Below, piece after piece: positions 9,116 to 16,472 of a stretch of DNA of 35,696 nt. Made by a program: the position numbers and the translations under genes. The notes below the pieces were generated by a model. The model had not been told where the DNA came from and ran no database searches. It was given only the letters and a program-made list of their open reading frames with translations. How positions within the stretch are numbered: the stretch's first letter is position 1; each line of letters starts with the position of its first letter. Source of the stretch: Rhizonema sp. PD37 (GTDB lineage Bacteria; Cyanobacteriota; Cyanobacteriia; Cyanobacteriales; Nostocaceae); assembly GCA_029379215.1 (NCBI GenBank), contig JAQYWO010000055.1:1-35696 (forward strand), written 5' to 3'.

Positions 9116-9890
9116 GAGCAATCCATCCACTCCACAGCGCAAGAGCGACATCATCAGCCCGATCACCGACGGCGTTCTACCCAACAAAACCTCCGCCGAC
9201 GAGGCCCGCAAAGCTGGCCGCTACGCCCACGACAAGCCCACGCCGGACAACAGCATCATGTTGCTGGTCGATCACCAGATCGGGCTCATGGTCGGCGTGC
9301 GTGACTTCGTGTCCCTGTCCGAGTACAAGAGCAACGTGGTCGGTCTGGCGCGCACCGCCAAGGCACTCAACATCCCGACCCTCATCACCTCTTCCAACGC
9401 CCAGTGGCAAAACGGCGATACGCTGCCCGAGATCAAGGAACTCTTCCCCAACCAGCCGATCTACCGGCGCACCGGCATCATCAACTGCTACGAGGACCCA
9501 ACCTTCCGCCAGGCGTTGGAGGGCATCGTGGAAAGCACGGGCCGCCGGCACATCATCATCGCCGCCGTGACGATCGGCACCTGCTGTGCCTTCCCGACGC
9601 TCTCCATGCTCAACGACGGCTACAAGGTGTTCCCGGTCGTGGACGCCTGCGGGGCCTGGAACCGCTACGAGACGGAAGCCGCCATGTCGCGCATGAGCAA
9701 CGCGGGGGCCGAGTTGGTCACCACCTTCGCCCTGGCCTGTGAGTTGCAGGCCGACTGGAAGCTGCCTACTGCCAACGCCATGCTCGACCCGTTCAATCAG
9801 AACCTGCCGGAGTATGCCTTTGTGATCGCGAACTTCTGGAACAACGCCAACCAACACACGGTTTCTGATCCGTTTGGGACGGTAAAGTAA
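9114..9890 (+). CDS. Isochorismatase-fold cysteine hydrolase (YcaC-like), GC-rich and foreign
   Basis: This 258-residue protein belongs to the isochorismatase-like superfamily and is closest by motif to YcaC-type hydrolases. MLLVDHQIG supplies Asp53, and TIGTCCAFPTLSML supplies the nucleophile, probably Cys157. YRRTGIINCYED matches the YcaC segment that follows the lysine/arginine position. The substrate is unknown. Third codon positions are overwhelmingly G or C, in sharp contrast to the AT-leaning neighbours. The composition changes within a few bases of the start and again by about 9905. No Shine-Dalgarno precedes the ATG. This points to recent transfer from a GC-rich bacterium such as a proteobacterium, or to an assembly chimera. 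Confidence 0.85.
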   Translation: MSNPSTPQRKSDIISPITDGVLPNKTSADEARKAGRYAHDKPTPDNSIMLLVDHQIGLMVGVRDFVSLSEYKSNVVGLARTAKALNIPTLITSSNAQWQNGDTLPEIKELFPNQPIYRRTGIINCYEDPTFRQALEGIVESTGRRHIIIAAVTIGTCCAFPTLSMLNDGYKVFPVVDACGAWNRYETEAAMSRMSNAGAELVTTFALACELQADWKLPTANAMLDPFNQNLPEYAFVIANFWNNANQHTVSDPFGTVK

Positions 9891-9908
9891 GCGACCCAGC
9901 ATCTACGA

Positions 9909-10200
9909 CGGCTGTGTTGCAAAAACAGGAGCAACAGGTGGTAGGGTGATAAATTGTGACCGTTCGTACCGTGGAAGATCCCCCGGCAGACTTTACGTGA
10001 TCGTGGAATGGCTGAAACAAATGGAAATAGCCAAATGTATTGACCAAAAACTCACTCCACCACACGGAAACCACGAAGGACTGAGCTACGGACAATTGAG
10101 TGTATTGTTATTGACATACATAATCACCCAGTCAGACCATCGGTTGTCTGCCGTGGAACCCTGGGTAGTAGCACATATGTTCTACCGATGCATACAATCT
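9909..10200 (+). mobile_element. Remnant of an IS1634-type insertion sequence (transposase N-terminus)
   Basis: A stretch reading VIVEWLKQMEIAKCIDQKL, then HGNHEGLSYGQLSVLLLTYI and SDHRLSAVEPWV matches the N-terminal DUF4277-type region of IS1634-family transposases. The expected start (VTVRTVEDPPADF, from GTG 9957) is in another frame, so the fragment is frameshifted near 10000 and then lost after about 10175. The upstream GGCTGTGTTGCAAAAAC at 9909 may be the old left terminus. No transposase catalytic domain remains. It lies between the GC-rich foreign gene and the AT-rich acetyltransferase. Confidence 0.65.
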
Positions 10201-10202
10201 TC

Positions 10203-10706
10203 TTATTCAATCTGTAAAGACATCAACTCCATATCAAAATATTGATTATCAAATTTATACGCCATTTTCTCTATTCCATATATTTTAAAGCCACATGATA
10301 AATAAAGTTGTTTCGCTGAGCTATTGGTTGTAACAACATCAAGTAATAATATTTCTATCTCATTAATAGTCTTTGCTTTTTCAATCAATTCATTAAGTAA
10401 TAATTTACCTATACCTTTTCCTCGCTTTTCTTGTTTAACATACATACTACGAATATATGCTTTATGTCTTAGTTTTATTCTTAACTCTTGATGAAATGCG
10501 ACTATTCCAATTAACTCTTTACCCTCATAGCCGCCTAGTATAAAATTATTGTTATCAATTAGTATTCTATCCCTAAATGTATCTATTGTCTTAATTACTT
10601 CTTCATCATACATTGTCTCAAAGGAATCCGGATTATTATATAAAGCTTCTAATCTGATATTTCTATAATCTTCCGCATCATGTTTTGTCAATTTTCTAAA
10701 TATCAT
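10203..10706 (-). CDS. GNAT-family N-acetyltransferase
   Basis: This 167-residue protein has the full GNAT layout. MIFRKLTKHDAEDYRNIRLEAL forms the first strand and helix, and YIRSMYVKQEKRGKGIGKLLL contains the acetyl-CoA pyrophosphate-binding R/QxxGxG motif (Arg95-Gly100). The last motif is LDVVTTNSSAKQLYLSCGFKIYG. It should transfer an acetyl group from acetyl-CoA to an amine; the acceptor is unknown. The gene is conspicuously AT-rich with A/T-ending codons, opposite to the GC-rich gene just beyond the IS remnant, and more like Firmicutes DNA than the rest of the window. It is probably acquired. Confidence 0.9.
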   Translation of the reverse strand: MIFRKLTKHDAEDYRNIRLEALYNNPDSFETMYDEEVIKTIDTFRDRILIDNNNFILGGYEGKELIGIVAFHQELRIKLRHKAYIRSMYVKQEKRGKGIGKLLLNELIEKAKTINEIEILLLDVVTTNSSAKQLYLSCGFKIYGIEKMAYKFDNQYFDMELMSLQIE

Positions 10707-11164
10707 TGGATTAATTTATGATCAAAAGTGGCTCAAAGTAAGAGGCTATTTATAAAATAAATCTCAAGGTGAGTAGAAAGGAGTACTTCCAACGGGCAGT
10801 GTATTTACATATAGCAATCATAAATCATTTGCGAAAAAAGAGATCCAAGGGCAACTTCTGCGAAGTCAGGGATCTAAGACGTTGCTCACGGCACAAAAGT
10901 CTTAGTGCCAATGTGGTAACGACAGGGCAGGTAGACTGTCTAAGAACAAATGTAAGTATTGACACGTGTTAGCTAAGTAGATACTGGCATAATTATTGGG
11001 GCGATGTAATCTGCAAGTGCTTTATTCCATTGTAGGACTTACGCATTCCGTGAAGTCATGATAAAAAATGTAAACAATATTAATGATGTTGTCATAAATT
11101 TTACTTCAATTTGATAGGTCTCATATAGAATAATATCTATGAAATTTTCGACAACACACCACAT
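10707..11164. other. Intergenic region with structured repeats
   Basis: I see no convincing gene; a 67-codon open frame at 10769-10972 has no recognisable features. Two stem-loops sit side by side. One is GATCC (10842-10846)/GGATC (10870-10874), with ACTTC/GAAGT inside it (10854-10866). The other is CTAAGAC (10874-10880)/GTCTTAG (10899-10905). Together they could be the end of an old mobile element or a small structured RNA; neither could be assigned to a known family. Confidence 0.4.
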
Positions 11165-11593
11165 ATGAAACGACGAATTCTAATTCCGGTGATTACAGTC
11201 GCTGCTTTGTGCAATATATTTTTTTCACCAACAGCTTACGCGACCTCGAACTACAACTACAAACCAGGTGAATACGTCGTTATTGTTCACGGTCGCTCTC
11301 CGAATGGACGTTACTCAATCGCCTCGCATGGTGAGGGCGAGTTTGGCGGAGACAATTTTCACCTTTATTTGATGGATGCTCAAACAGGAAAAAAAATTGG
11401 TCCTCTCGAAGAAGTCAAGGATACATTTGATACAGGTGCCGACGCCTATTATGCAAAATGGTCAGCCGACTCTAGTCAAGTCTCCATTAGTTATCGAGTT
11501 GATAGACATGCGGCTGTCATGATTCGCTATTCTATCAAAGGGAGGCGTGCCTATATCATTAGTGGACCAACACCAGTAGACAAGCGATCATAA
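11165..11593 (+). CDS. Secreted hypothetical protein
   Basis: This 142-residue protein has a clear signal peptide: basic MKRR, hydrophobic ILIPVITVAALCNIFFSP, and a probable cleavage after AYA (about residue 26). The mature part contains SPNGRYSIASHGEGEFGGDNFHLYLMDAQTGKKIG and later YYAKWSADSSQVSISYRVDR. These resemble single strands of a beta-propeller blade (SPNGRY..LYLMD; WSADSSQVSI), as in TolB-like or WD-like repeats. It is too short for a full propeller. No family is recognised; a periplasmic or extracellular location is likely. Confidence 0.7.
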   Translation: MKRRILIPVITVAALCNIFFSPTAYATSNYNYKPGEYVVIVHGRSPNGRYSIASHGEGEFGGDNFHLYLMDAQTGKKIGPLEEVKDTFDTGADAYYAKWSADSSQVSISYRVDRHAAVMIRYSIKGRRAYIISGPTPVDKRS

Positions 11594-11967
11594 TGAGCTA
11601 AAACCTTGTGCAGATCGCACAGTAACTTAAGAAGCGCACATAAGCCAAGCTGTAACCCCACATCTTGCATGCCTGATGATGTTATTTAGTCACTCAGTAT
11701 TAAACCTAAAATCCTTTATTTATTGAGAAAAGTCAGGAAAAAAAATGTAGCTTACTCACACCTCTTTTTAGCTTTTACGGATTTATACGTACATGGGCAA
11801 GATAAGAGGAAAGCGAAAATACGGAAATAAGTAAATAAAAAGTGAGCGATTGATTACAATAACTGGGTTTATAGAAATATGCTAGATAAAAAATGCCAAA
11901 ATGTGGTATCACACCATGTGTAATATCCTGTCGTTTAAGCGTTACATTGTTAAAAGGGAAAAATAGC
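11594..11967. other. Intergenic region before the VapBC-like pair
   Basis: This AT-rich spacer has no recognisable gene. The frame of the antitoxin is open back to 11893, but the ATG at 11968 with GGGAAAAA upstream is the natural start. It presumably holds the promoter of the toxin-antitoxin pair. Confidence 0.5.
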
Positions 11968-12291
11968 ATGGATAACAATACCATATTGGTGACAGGAATA
12001 AGCGAACCACTCCTACATCTTATTGATGAGCGGGCTAGTCAGAAAGGTGGTGATAGAGCTGCCTATATCCGCGATTTGATTGAATATGATATTTATGGAT
12101 CATCTGATCCATACTCCTCATTGAATACATCAGAAGAAAAACATTCGTTTACCCCTCAAAGCAGAAAGCGTCCTTTTAACCCAAAACAATGGGAGGAGGA
12201 TATGTTTGTTTTAACAAACTTTGTATCAGAAATACCCATTTTACCGTCAGAAGCATTTACCCGTGAAAGTATCTACGGGGAGCATGACTAA
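11968..12291 (+). CDS. VapB-like antitoxin
   Basis: This 107-residue protein has an N-terminal ILVTGISEPLLHLIDERASQKGGDRAAYIRDLIEYDI segment, which looks like a ribbon-helix-helix DNA-binding domain. A polar middle and an acidic tail follow that would wrap the toxin. The start at 11968 is supported by AAAAGGGAAA 7-12 bases upstream. Its stop overlaps the toxin start (TAATG), the usual translational coupling of a type II pair. It would bind and neutralise the PIN toxin and repress its own operon. The toxin downstream is truncated, so the antitoxin may now be orphaned. Confidence 0.75.
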   Translation: MDNNTILVTGISEPLLHLIDERASQKGGDRAAYIRDLIEYDIYGSSDPYSSLNTSEEKHSFTPQSRKRPFNPKQWEEDMFVLTNFVSEIPILPSEAFTRESIYGEHD

Positions 12292-12554
12292 TGCCATACA
12301 TGGCAGATACAAACATCCTGTTAAGGTTTATTGCTCCAGAAGATCCGAATCATATTTTAGTTCGTAATATTATATACACTCTACTAAACCGGGCAGAAGA
12401 AATCTGTTACACATCCCAAAACCTGGCAGAATTTTGGAATGTATGCACTCGCCCGTCAACAGCACGAAGTCGATTTGGTTTATCGATTGAAGAAACTGAT
12501 ATTAGAGCGCAAATAATCGAGCGTTACTTCACGTTCGGTAGGGAATTCGTCTAG
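12291..12554 (+). pseudogene. VapC-like PIN-domain toxin, C-terminally truncated
   Basis: The frame begins MPYMADTNILLRFIAPEDPNH, containing the first catalytic Asp (MADTNILLR), and continues with TSQNLAEFWNVCTRPSTARSRFGLSIEETD, which carries the second acidic residue (AEFWN). It stops at residue 87, whereas these PIN toxins are about 130-145 residues. The missing half should carry the last acidic metal ligands, so endoribonuclease activity is unlikely. The final residues FGREFV diverge from family expectation, suggesting a deletion junction or frameshift near 12530 and not a simple stop mutation. Confidence 0.8.
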
Positions 12555-12958
12555 TCGTCACTATCCAGTAAAGGTTACACTCAAGTCCGCTTAATACTCT
12601 CAAGCGGAGCGGGGTTCTTTTATTATGGGTGATTTTACGGGCATCATAATATCATAAGTCAACTATAGCATAAACATCATCAGAACCTATTCTAGAGCCA
12701 AGATTGCTTACCACTTTTTGTTTAAGACAAATGCTCTTCCCGTTTTGCCTGAGAACCCTAACTTTCCTTAACTTATCCCCATCGACGCAGATATTGGCGA
12801 CGAGTAAAGTAGAGAAGTCCTGAAGAAATGGATGAGTTCATCACCTTCACCGACAGGACAGAATGATTCAAACTATTTGCGAGTCTAAACTTAGCTCAAA
12901 AAGTGAAAGTTTCCTGAAAAACTAATCAACTCAACACCACAAAGTGAGAGAAAACCAA
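12555..12958. other. Intergenic region after the toxin remnant
   Basis: Apart from a terminator-like hairpin at its start, I see nothing recognisable in these 404 bases. The missing 3' half of the PIN toxin gene is not apparent here. Confidence 0.5.
12586..12623 (+). terminator. Possible terminator after the VapBC-like pair
   Basis: TCCGCTT (12586-12592) pairs with AAGCGGA (12602-12608), followed by a GGGG run and the T-rich TTCTTTTATT. It is a plausible Rho-independent terminator with an imperfect T tract. Confidence 0.45.
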
Positions 12959-13330
12959 ATGAAAACTACTAAAAAATTTCCATTGTTCAACGCGGGAGTC
13001 ACACTAAGTTGCGCTTTTTTGATCGGAGCTACCCCTGCCTTAGCTGATACCTATCCCAGTACACCCCCTGAGGTTTCTGTAACCAATGCTGCTTCATTAC
13101 AAGTAGATGCTATATTGGCTTCATCTGATAATCATACATGGCGCACGTTAAACCATAGTCATCCTATACCTGCTAATGAAACGAAAAATGTCGTATTTTT
13201 TAAGACGAATGATACGGGTTGCCAGCGATATTTAAAGTTTGTGTGGAGTAATGGAGAATTTACTCAGACAAAACAGTTAAATGTTTGTCAAAATCCATCT
13301 ATTCGGATTACACGGGCTGGAAAATTTTAG
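12959..13330 (+). CDS. Small secreted hypothetical protein
   Basis: This 123-residue protein starts MKTTKKFPLFNAGVTLSCAFLIGATPALA, a standard signal peptide with probable cleavage after ALA (about residue 29). The mature part has only two cysteines (GCQRYLKF and LNVCQNPS), which could form a disulphide in the periplasm. A GTG at 12944 is also open, but the ATG gives the proper signal peptide. The family and function are not recognised. It ends with TAG, showing that TAG is a normal stop here. Confidence 0.7.
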   Translation: MKTTKKFPLFNAGVTLSCAFLIGATPALADTYPSTPPEVSVTNAASLQVDAILASSDNHTWRTLNHSHPIPANETKNVVFFKTNDTGCQRYLKFVWSNGEFTQTKQLNVCQNPSIRITRAGKF

Positions 13331-13427
13331 TTGTTTATAAATCCCCTAACTGCCCGTCATGGGGATTCCCCTACTTTGAATGCTCTCTACTCCCTTTTCA
13401 ACTAAATTGTGCTGAAACTTTTGTAAT

Positions 13428-13459
13428 CAAAGGCTTGTAGCCTAAAAGATGAGCCTTTG
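13428..13459. repeat. Stem-loop upstream of the alpha/beta hydrolase
   Basis: CAAAGGCT (13428-13435) pairs exactly with AGCCTTTG (13452-13459) around a 16-base loop, and a smaller CCAC/GTGG hairpin follows (13461-13472). They lie 45-90 bases before the hydrolase ATG, so they could act in the leader. They could equally terminate the preceding gene, although no T tract follows. Confidence 0.4.
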
Positions 13460-13517
13460 ACCACAGATGTGGTAAACACTTGAAACTAGTCTCTTATGAT
13501 TCACTTAATCAAAACAT

Positions 13518-14435
13518 ATGTCTGGCAAAACTATATTTGTTCTAATTCACGGTTCATGGCACGGTGCATGGTGCTATGAGAAAGTTGCCGCACTCCTCAA
13601 GCTACAGGGCTATCCAGTTGTTGCCCGCGATCTGCCGGGACACGGTTTGTTAGCCAAATTTCCCACCTCCTACTTCCATCGTCCACTACCCCTACCGGGT
13701 GACTTTAATAGCGAACCCTCTCCAGTTGCGTCAGTTTCTTTAGACGACTATGTTCAGCAAGTAAGTAATATCGTTGAGGAACAGGCGAAGCTTGGGAACA
13801 AAATCATACTAGTAGGGCATAGTATGGCAGGCATTATTCTTAATGCTGTAGGTGAAAAACTTGGTCCTGAACTCATCCACCGATTAGTTTATTTAGCGGC
13901 TTTTATGCCAGTTTCTAATTGCTCAATGACTGAGATCTCTACCAGAGCAAGTCAAGCCGACAGCAAAGTTCCACCACTCTTATTAGCCGATCCGGCTCAA
14001 GTGGGCGCGTTACGCATCGATCCTCACTCGATCGCCAGAGCCTATCAATCTCAGGTGAAAGCAGCATTTTATACAGATCTCAGCGAGGAGGATTTTAGAG
14101 CTATCGCCAACTTCCTCACCCCTGACGATCCAGCACAACCCTTTAACGCCTTAGTGGAACTCACTCCTCACTCCTGGGGACGCATTAAGCGCACTTTTAT
14201 TCAAACTGCACAAGACCAGGCAATCCTTTTAGCTACCCAGGCGCAGATGATTGCCGATATCGATGCGTTCACACCAGACAATCCAACGCAGGTATTCTCC
14301 ATGAACTCCAGTCATTCTCCCTTTCTCTCACAACCAGAGGCTTTAGTCAATATCTTGATTGGGTTGGTTAAACAAACAGAGGAAGCGCAACAGATCGATG
14401 ATCTGCTCTTTGAAGACTTGAGCCAACGCTCTTAA
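13518..14435 (+). CDS. Alpha/beta hydrolase of the salicylate-esterase-like (MES) group
   Basis: This 305-residue protein shows the pattern of the methylesterase/hydroxynitrile-lyase-like branch. LIHGSWHGAWCYEKVAALLKLQGYPVVARDLPGHG spans the first 43 residues, with the oxyanion region in HGSWHGAW. GHSMAG carries nucleophile Ser102, and TAQDQAIL (Asp233) and SSHSPFLSQP (His266) complete the triad. It probably cleaves a small ester; the substrate is unknown. It has no signal peptide and no obvious Shine-Dalgarno. The IS607-type element's tnpB ends only 21 bases past its stop on the opposite strand, so the element landed directly against this gene's 3' end. Confidence 0.9.
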   Translation: MSGKTIFVLIHGSWHGAWCYEKVAALLKLQGYPVVARDLPGHGLLAKFPTSYFHRPLPLPGDFNSEPSPVASVSLDDYVQQVSNIVEEQAKLGNKIILVGHSMAGIILNAVGEKLGPELIHRLVYLAAFMPVSNCSMTEISTRASQADSKVPPLLLADPAQVGALRIDPHSIARAYQSQVKAAFYTDLSEEDFRAIANFLTPDDPAQPFNALVELTPHSWGRIKRTFIQTAQDQAILLATQAQMIADIDAFTPDNPTQVFSMNSSHSPFLSQPEALVNILIGLVKQTEEAQQIDDLLFEDLSQRS

Positions 14436-14456
14436 TCAATTTTCAGGCTGACGGTG

Positions 14457-15671
14457 TTACGCTGGACAACCCCGGATAAACAAGGCAAACGCGATAGCAA
14501 TTCTTTGACTACTAATAGCCAGAGAAAAGGAGCCGTCTCTCAAAGCTCGAATCATAATGTTTCGAGCGCCTCCCCAATCACGATCATGTTCATGACCACA
14601 ATTAGGGCATTTAAATGTTTTTGCACCACCTAGTTTTGAATGCTTGTGCCCACATTTTGTACAAGTTTTACTGGTGTAAGATTCATTTACATCAATCACT
14701 ACTACACCACGCTTGGCGGCAACTTGTTTTAAGTGACGCTCAAAGCGATAATGCCCCCATGTCAGCATCTGTCTAGCTGTTTTAGTGTGGAGTTTTCGTT
14801 TAGACTTAACAACCATTTGAGAAGTCTCAAATGTTGGCAGCAAAATAATCTTATACTGACTCGTCAAGCAATTAGCTACTTGCTTGTGGCACTCATCAAC
14901 TAGGTTTTTAACTCTGATTCTTAATCGGTTGGCTGCTTGCACCATCCGTCTTTTTTGCGTTCCTTTGGCTTTAGATATCTTTCCCATTAATTGGTCAAGG
15001 TGAGAACACAATCTTTGAATGCGTCCAATGTCTGCCTTACCAAACTCTTGAAATGAGTCACCATCGTAGCCAGTTAAAAATGTTCTAACTCCAGGATCTA
15101 ATGCTATTACTTTGTCTAATTCTTTTTGTCCTTCTGTTAGCTCCAATACTGGAATACAAGCAAACCAACGCTTTCTATCTCTCACAAGCTGAGTGGCAAA
15201 TTCAGTGCTTGGCAATGACTCAGAAGCTCTAAAAGTTAAACCTTTAGTTAAAGCTGGAAACCAAGTTTTCCCATTGAAATTCCGACAATGAAATTTAATA
15301 GCTTGCGATGGTTGACGACAATTCCTAAAACTTGCTTCTCCTTTTGCTGCCAACGCTTGATTCCATGCATCCCAAGCATCGAAGATTGCATTTTCCTTTG
15401 GGTGTGAAGGTGCATCAACTACCCACGTCGGCAACTCTATTTTAAAGATATAGTCCCTCAAAGAATAGCCGCTAGTTATTTCAACACCAGCTTTCAAAGC
15501 AGCGAGCGCTTTGTTGTAACAGTAACGAGAAGCTGCGAGCCAAGATTTCCATTTTTTGTGTAACTCAAGCTCTGGGTAAACTCGAATCTTCAAAGTTTTG
15601 TTCGGTTGAGGCTTCTCCTTGTTTTTGTGCCTCGGCTTCTGTTTGTAACTCTTGCAAGACTTGATTTTCAA
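14457..15671 (-). CDS. tnpB: TnpB RNA-guided nuclease of the IS607-type element
   Basis: TnpB proteins are RuvC-type nucleases guided by an RNA from the element's right end. The catalytic set looks complete: RuvC-I Asp in IALDPGVRTFLTGYD, RuvC-II Glu in LLPTFETSQM, a zinc ribbon (CTKCGHKHSK then CPNCGHEHD), and the last Asp in DRDWGGARNIM. KTLKIRVYPELELHKKWKSWLAASRYCYNKAL is the usual N-terminus. The frame is open further upstream to 16196, but that part lies inside tnpA in another frame and looks non-coding. Likely starts are TTG 15671 (404 residues, given here) or TTG 15593 (378 residues); neither has a strong ribosome site, so translation may be coupled to tnpA. The last about 20 residues are unlike typical TnpB tails. 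Confidence 0.85.
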   Translation of the reverse strand: MKIKSCKSYKQKPRHKNKEKPQPNKTLKIRVYPELELHKKWKSWLAASRYCYNKALAALKAGVEITSGYSLRDYIFKIELPTWVVDAPSHPKENAIFDAWDAWNQALAAKGEASFRNCRQPSQAIKFHCRNFNGKTWFPALTKGLTFRASESLPSTEFATQLVRDRKRWFACIPVLELTEGQKELDKVIALDPGVRTFLTGYDGDSFQEFGKADIGRIQRLCSHLDQLMGKISKAKGTQKRRMVQAANRLRIRVKNLVDECHKQVANCLTSQYKIILLPTFETSQMVVKSKRKLHTKTARQMLTWGHYRFERHLKQVAAKRGVVVIDVNESYTSKTCTKCGHKHSKLGGAKTFKCPNCGHEHDRDWGGARNIMIRALRDGSFSLAISSQRIAIAFALFIRGCPA

Positions 15672-16218
15672 TTCTTCGGATGGAGTAAAGTCGGCTTGAA
15701 AAGGAGTGGAGGATTGCGACGATATCTTGAACGAGTTCGGCGTGCGGAGAGAGACTGATTTGGTTGAGAACCACGATGTTGCAGTCAAATTGTTCACAAA
15801 GCCATTCGATGATATCAAATCCGAATCTTGCAAGTCTGTCTTTGTGGGCAACCACAATAATTCTGATATCGCCTCGCAAAACTCGTTCCAAAAGACAGAT
15901 GAGTCCAAACCGCCTAAGATTGAGTCCTCCTCCCACTTCCTTAACAACTTGAGCGCTGGGATAGAGCGCTGATAATTGTTCAACTTGTCGATCAAGATCG
16001 CCAAGTTGCTGTCTGGTAAAAACGCGTGCATAGATGACAGTAGCGCGTCCCCCGCTTGGTTCTGACTCTTTTTTGACGAAGGCATCAATGTCGTATCGCC
16101 TTTGTCCAGAAGGGGTTTTAATTGTTTTGATTTTGCCTTCTGATTCCCAACGTCTGAGAGTTCGGAGGCAAACTCCCAAAGTTTTAGCTGCTTCATTTGG
16201 CTTGATGTATTTTGTCAT
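15565..16218 (-). CDS. tnpA: IS607-family serine recombinase (TnpA) with catalytic Ser changed to Phe
   Basis: The protein begins MTKYIKPNEAAKTLGVCLRTLRRWESEGKIKTIKTPSGQRRYD, the MerR-like DNA-binding domain of IS607 recombinases. A small serine-recombinase domain follows: VIYARVFTRQQLGDLDRQVEQL, GGGLNLRRFG and VVAHKDRLARFGFDIIEWLCEQF. In active members the residue after YARV is the nucleophilic Ser. Here the codon at 16018-16020 reads TTT (Phe), one transition from TCT. The remaining arginines (DLDRQ, HKDRLARFG) are kept. The ATG at 16218 gives 217 residues; a GTG at 16254 would add 12 residues not typical of the family. The protein should still fold and bind DNA but not recombine. Confidence 0.87.
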   Translation of the reverse strand: MTKYIKPNEAAKTLGVCLRTLRRWESEGKIKTIKTPSGQRRYDIDAFVKKESEPSGGRATVIYARVFTRQQLGDLDRQVEQLSALYPSAQVVKEVGGGLNLRRFGLICLLERVLRGDIRIIVVAHKDRLARFGFDIIEWLCEQFDCNIVVLNQISLSPHAELVQDIVAILHSFSSRLYSIRRIENQVLQELQTEAEAQKQGEASTEQNFEDSSLPRA

Positions 16219-16472
16219 ACTCTTATTATCATCTAATATGTACACATTGTCCACTATTGTCTAGTTAATTTACGACTAAATGTGTAGCGATAACCACCAA
16301 TGTAGTGGCTCAGCATTAGTCCTCCACGGATGAATATATTTAAAACTCAAAATCTTGTGTAGGTAGGTATGTTAGTTTGGGAACTGAGCTTTTTTTTTAA
16401 TTATTGAGGGCAATAACTTTACTACCGAAAGCTCTCTTTATTTTAGTGAAGGTATTAGAGGAGTAGCAAAGG

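Larger units (their letters stand above)
14436..16264 (-). mobile_element. IS607-type insertion sequence (tnpA-tnpB), ends approximate
   Basis: A serine-recombinase tnpA and a tnpB nuclease gene overlap on the minus strand, the standard IS607 organisation. The element must end between the hydrolase stop at 14435 and the tnpB stop on one side, and somewhat upstream of tnpA (about 16220-16300) on the other. IS607 elements do not make target duplications, so the exact ends cannot be read. The minus-strand 3' end of tnpB and the few bases beyond it are where the guide (omega) RNA of TnpB systems is normally encoded. Confidence 0.85.

Noticed and set aside
9177..9902. Long minus-strand open frame (241 codons) opposite the GC-rich isochorismatase-fold gene
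   Set aside because: It is an antisense artefact of high GC third positions; the plus frame has a complete recognisable fold and the minus product has none.
15671..16196. N-terminal extension of tnpB up to 579 codons
   Set aside because: It lies inside tnpA in another frame and has no TnpB-like sequence; the recognisable TnpB N-terminus begins near 15600-15670.
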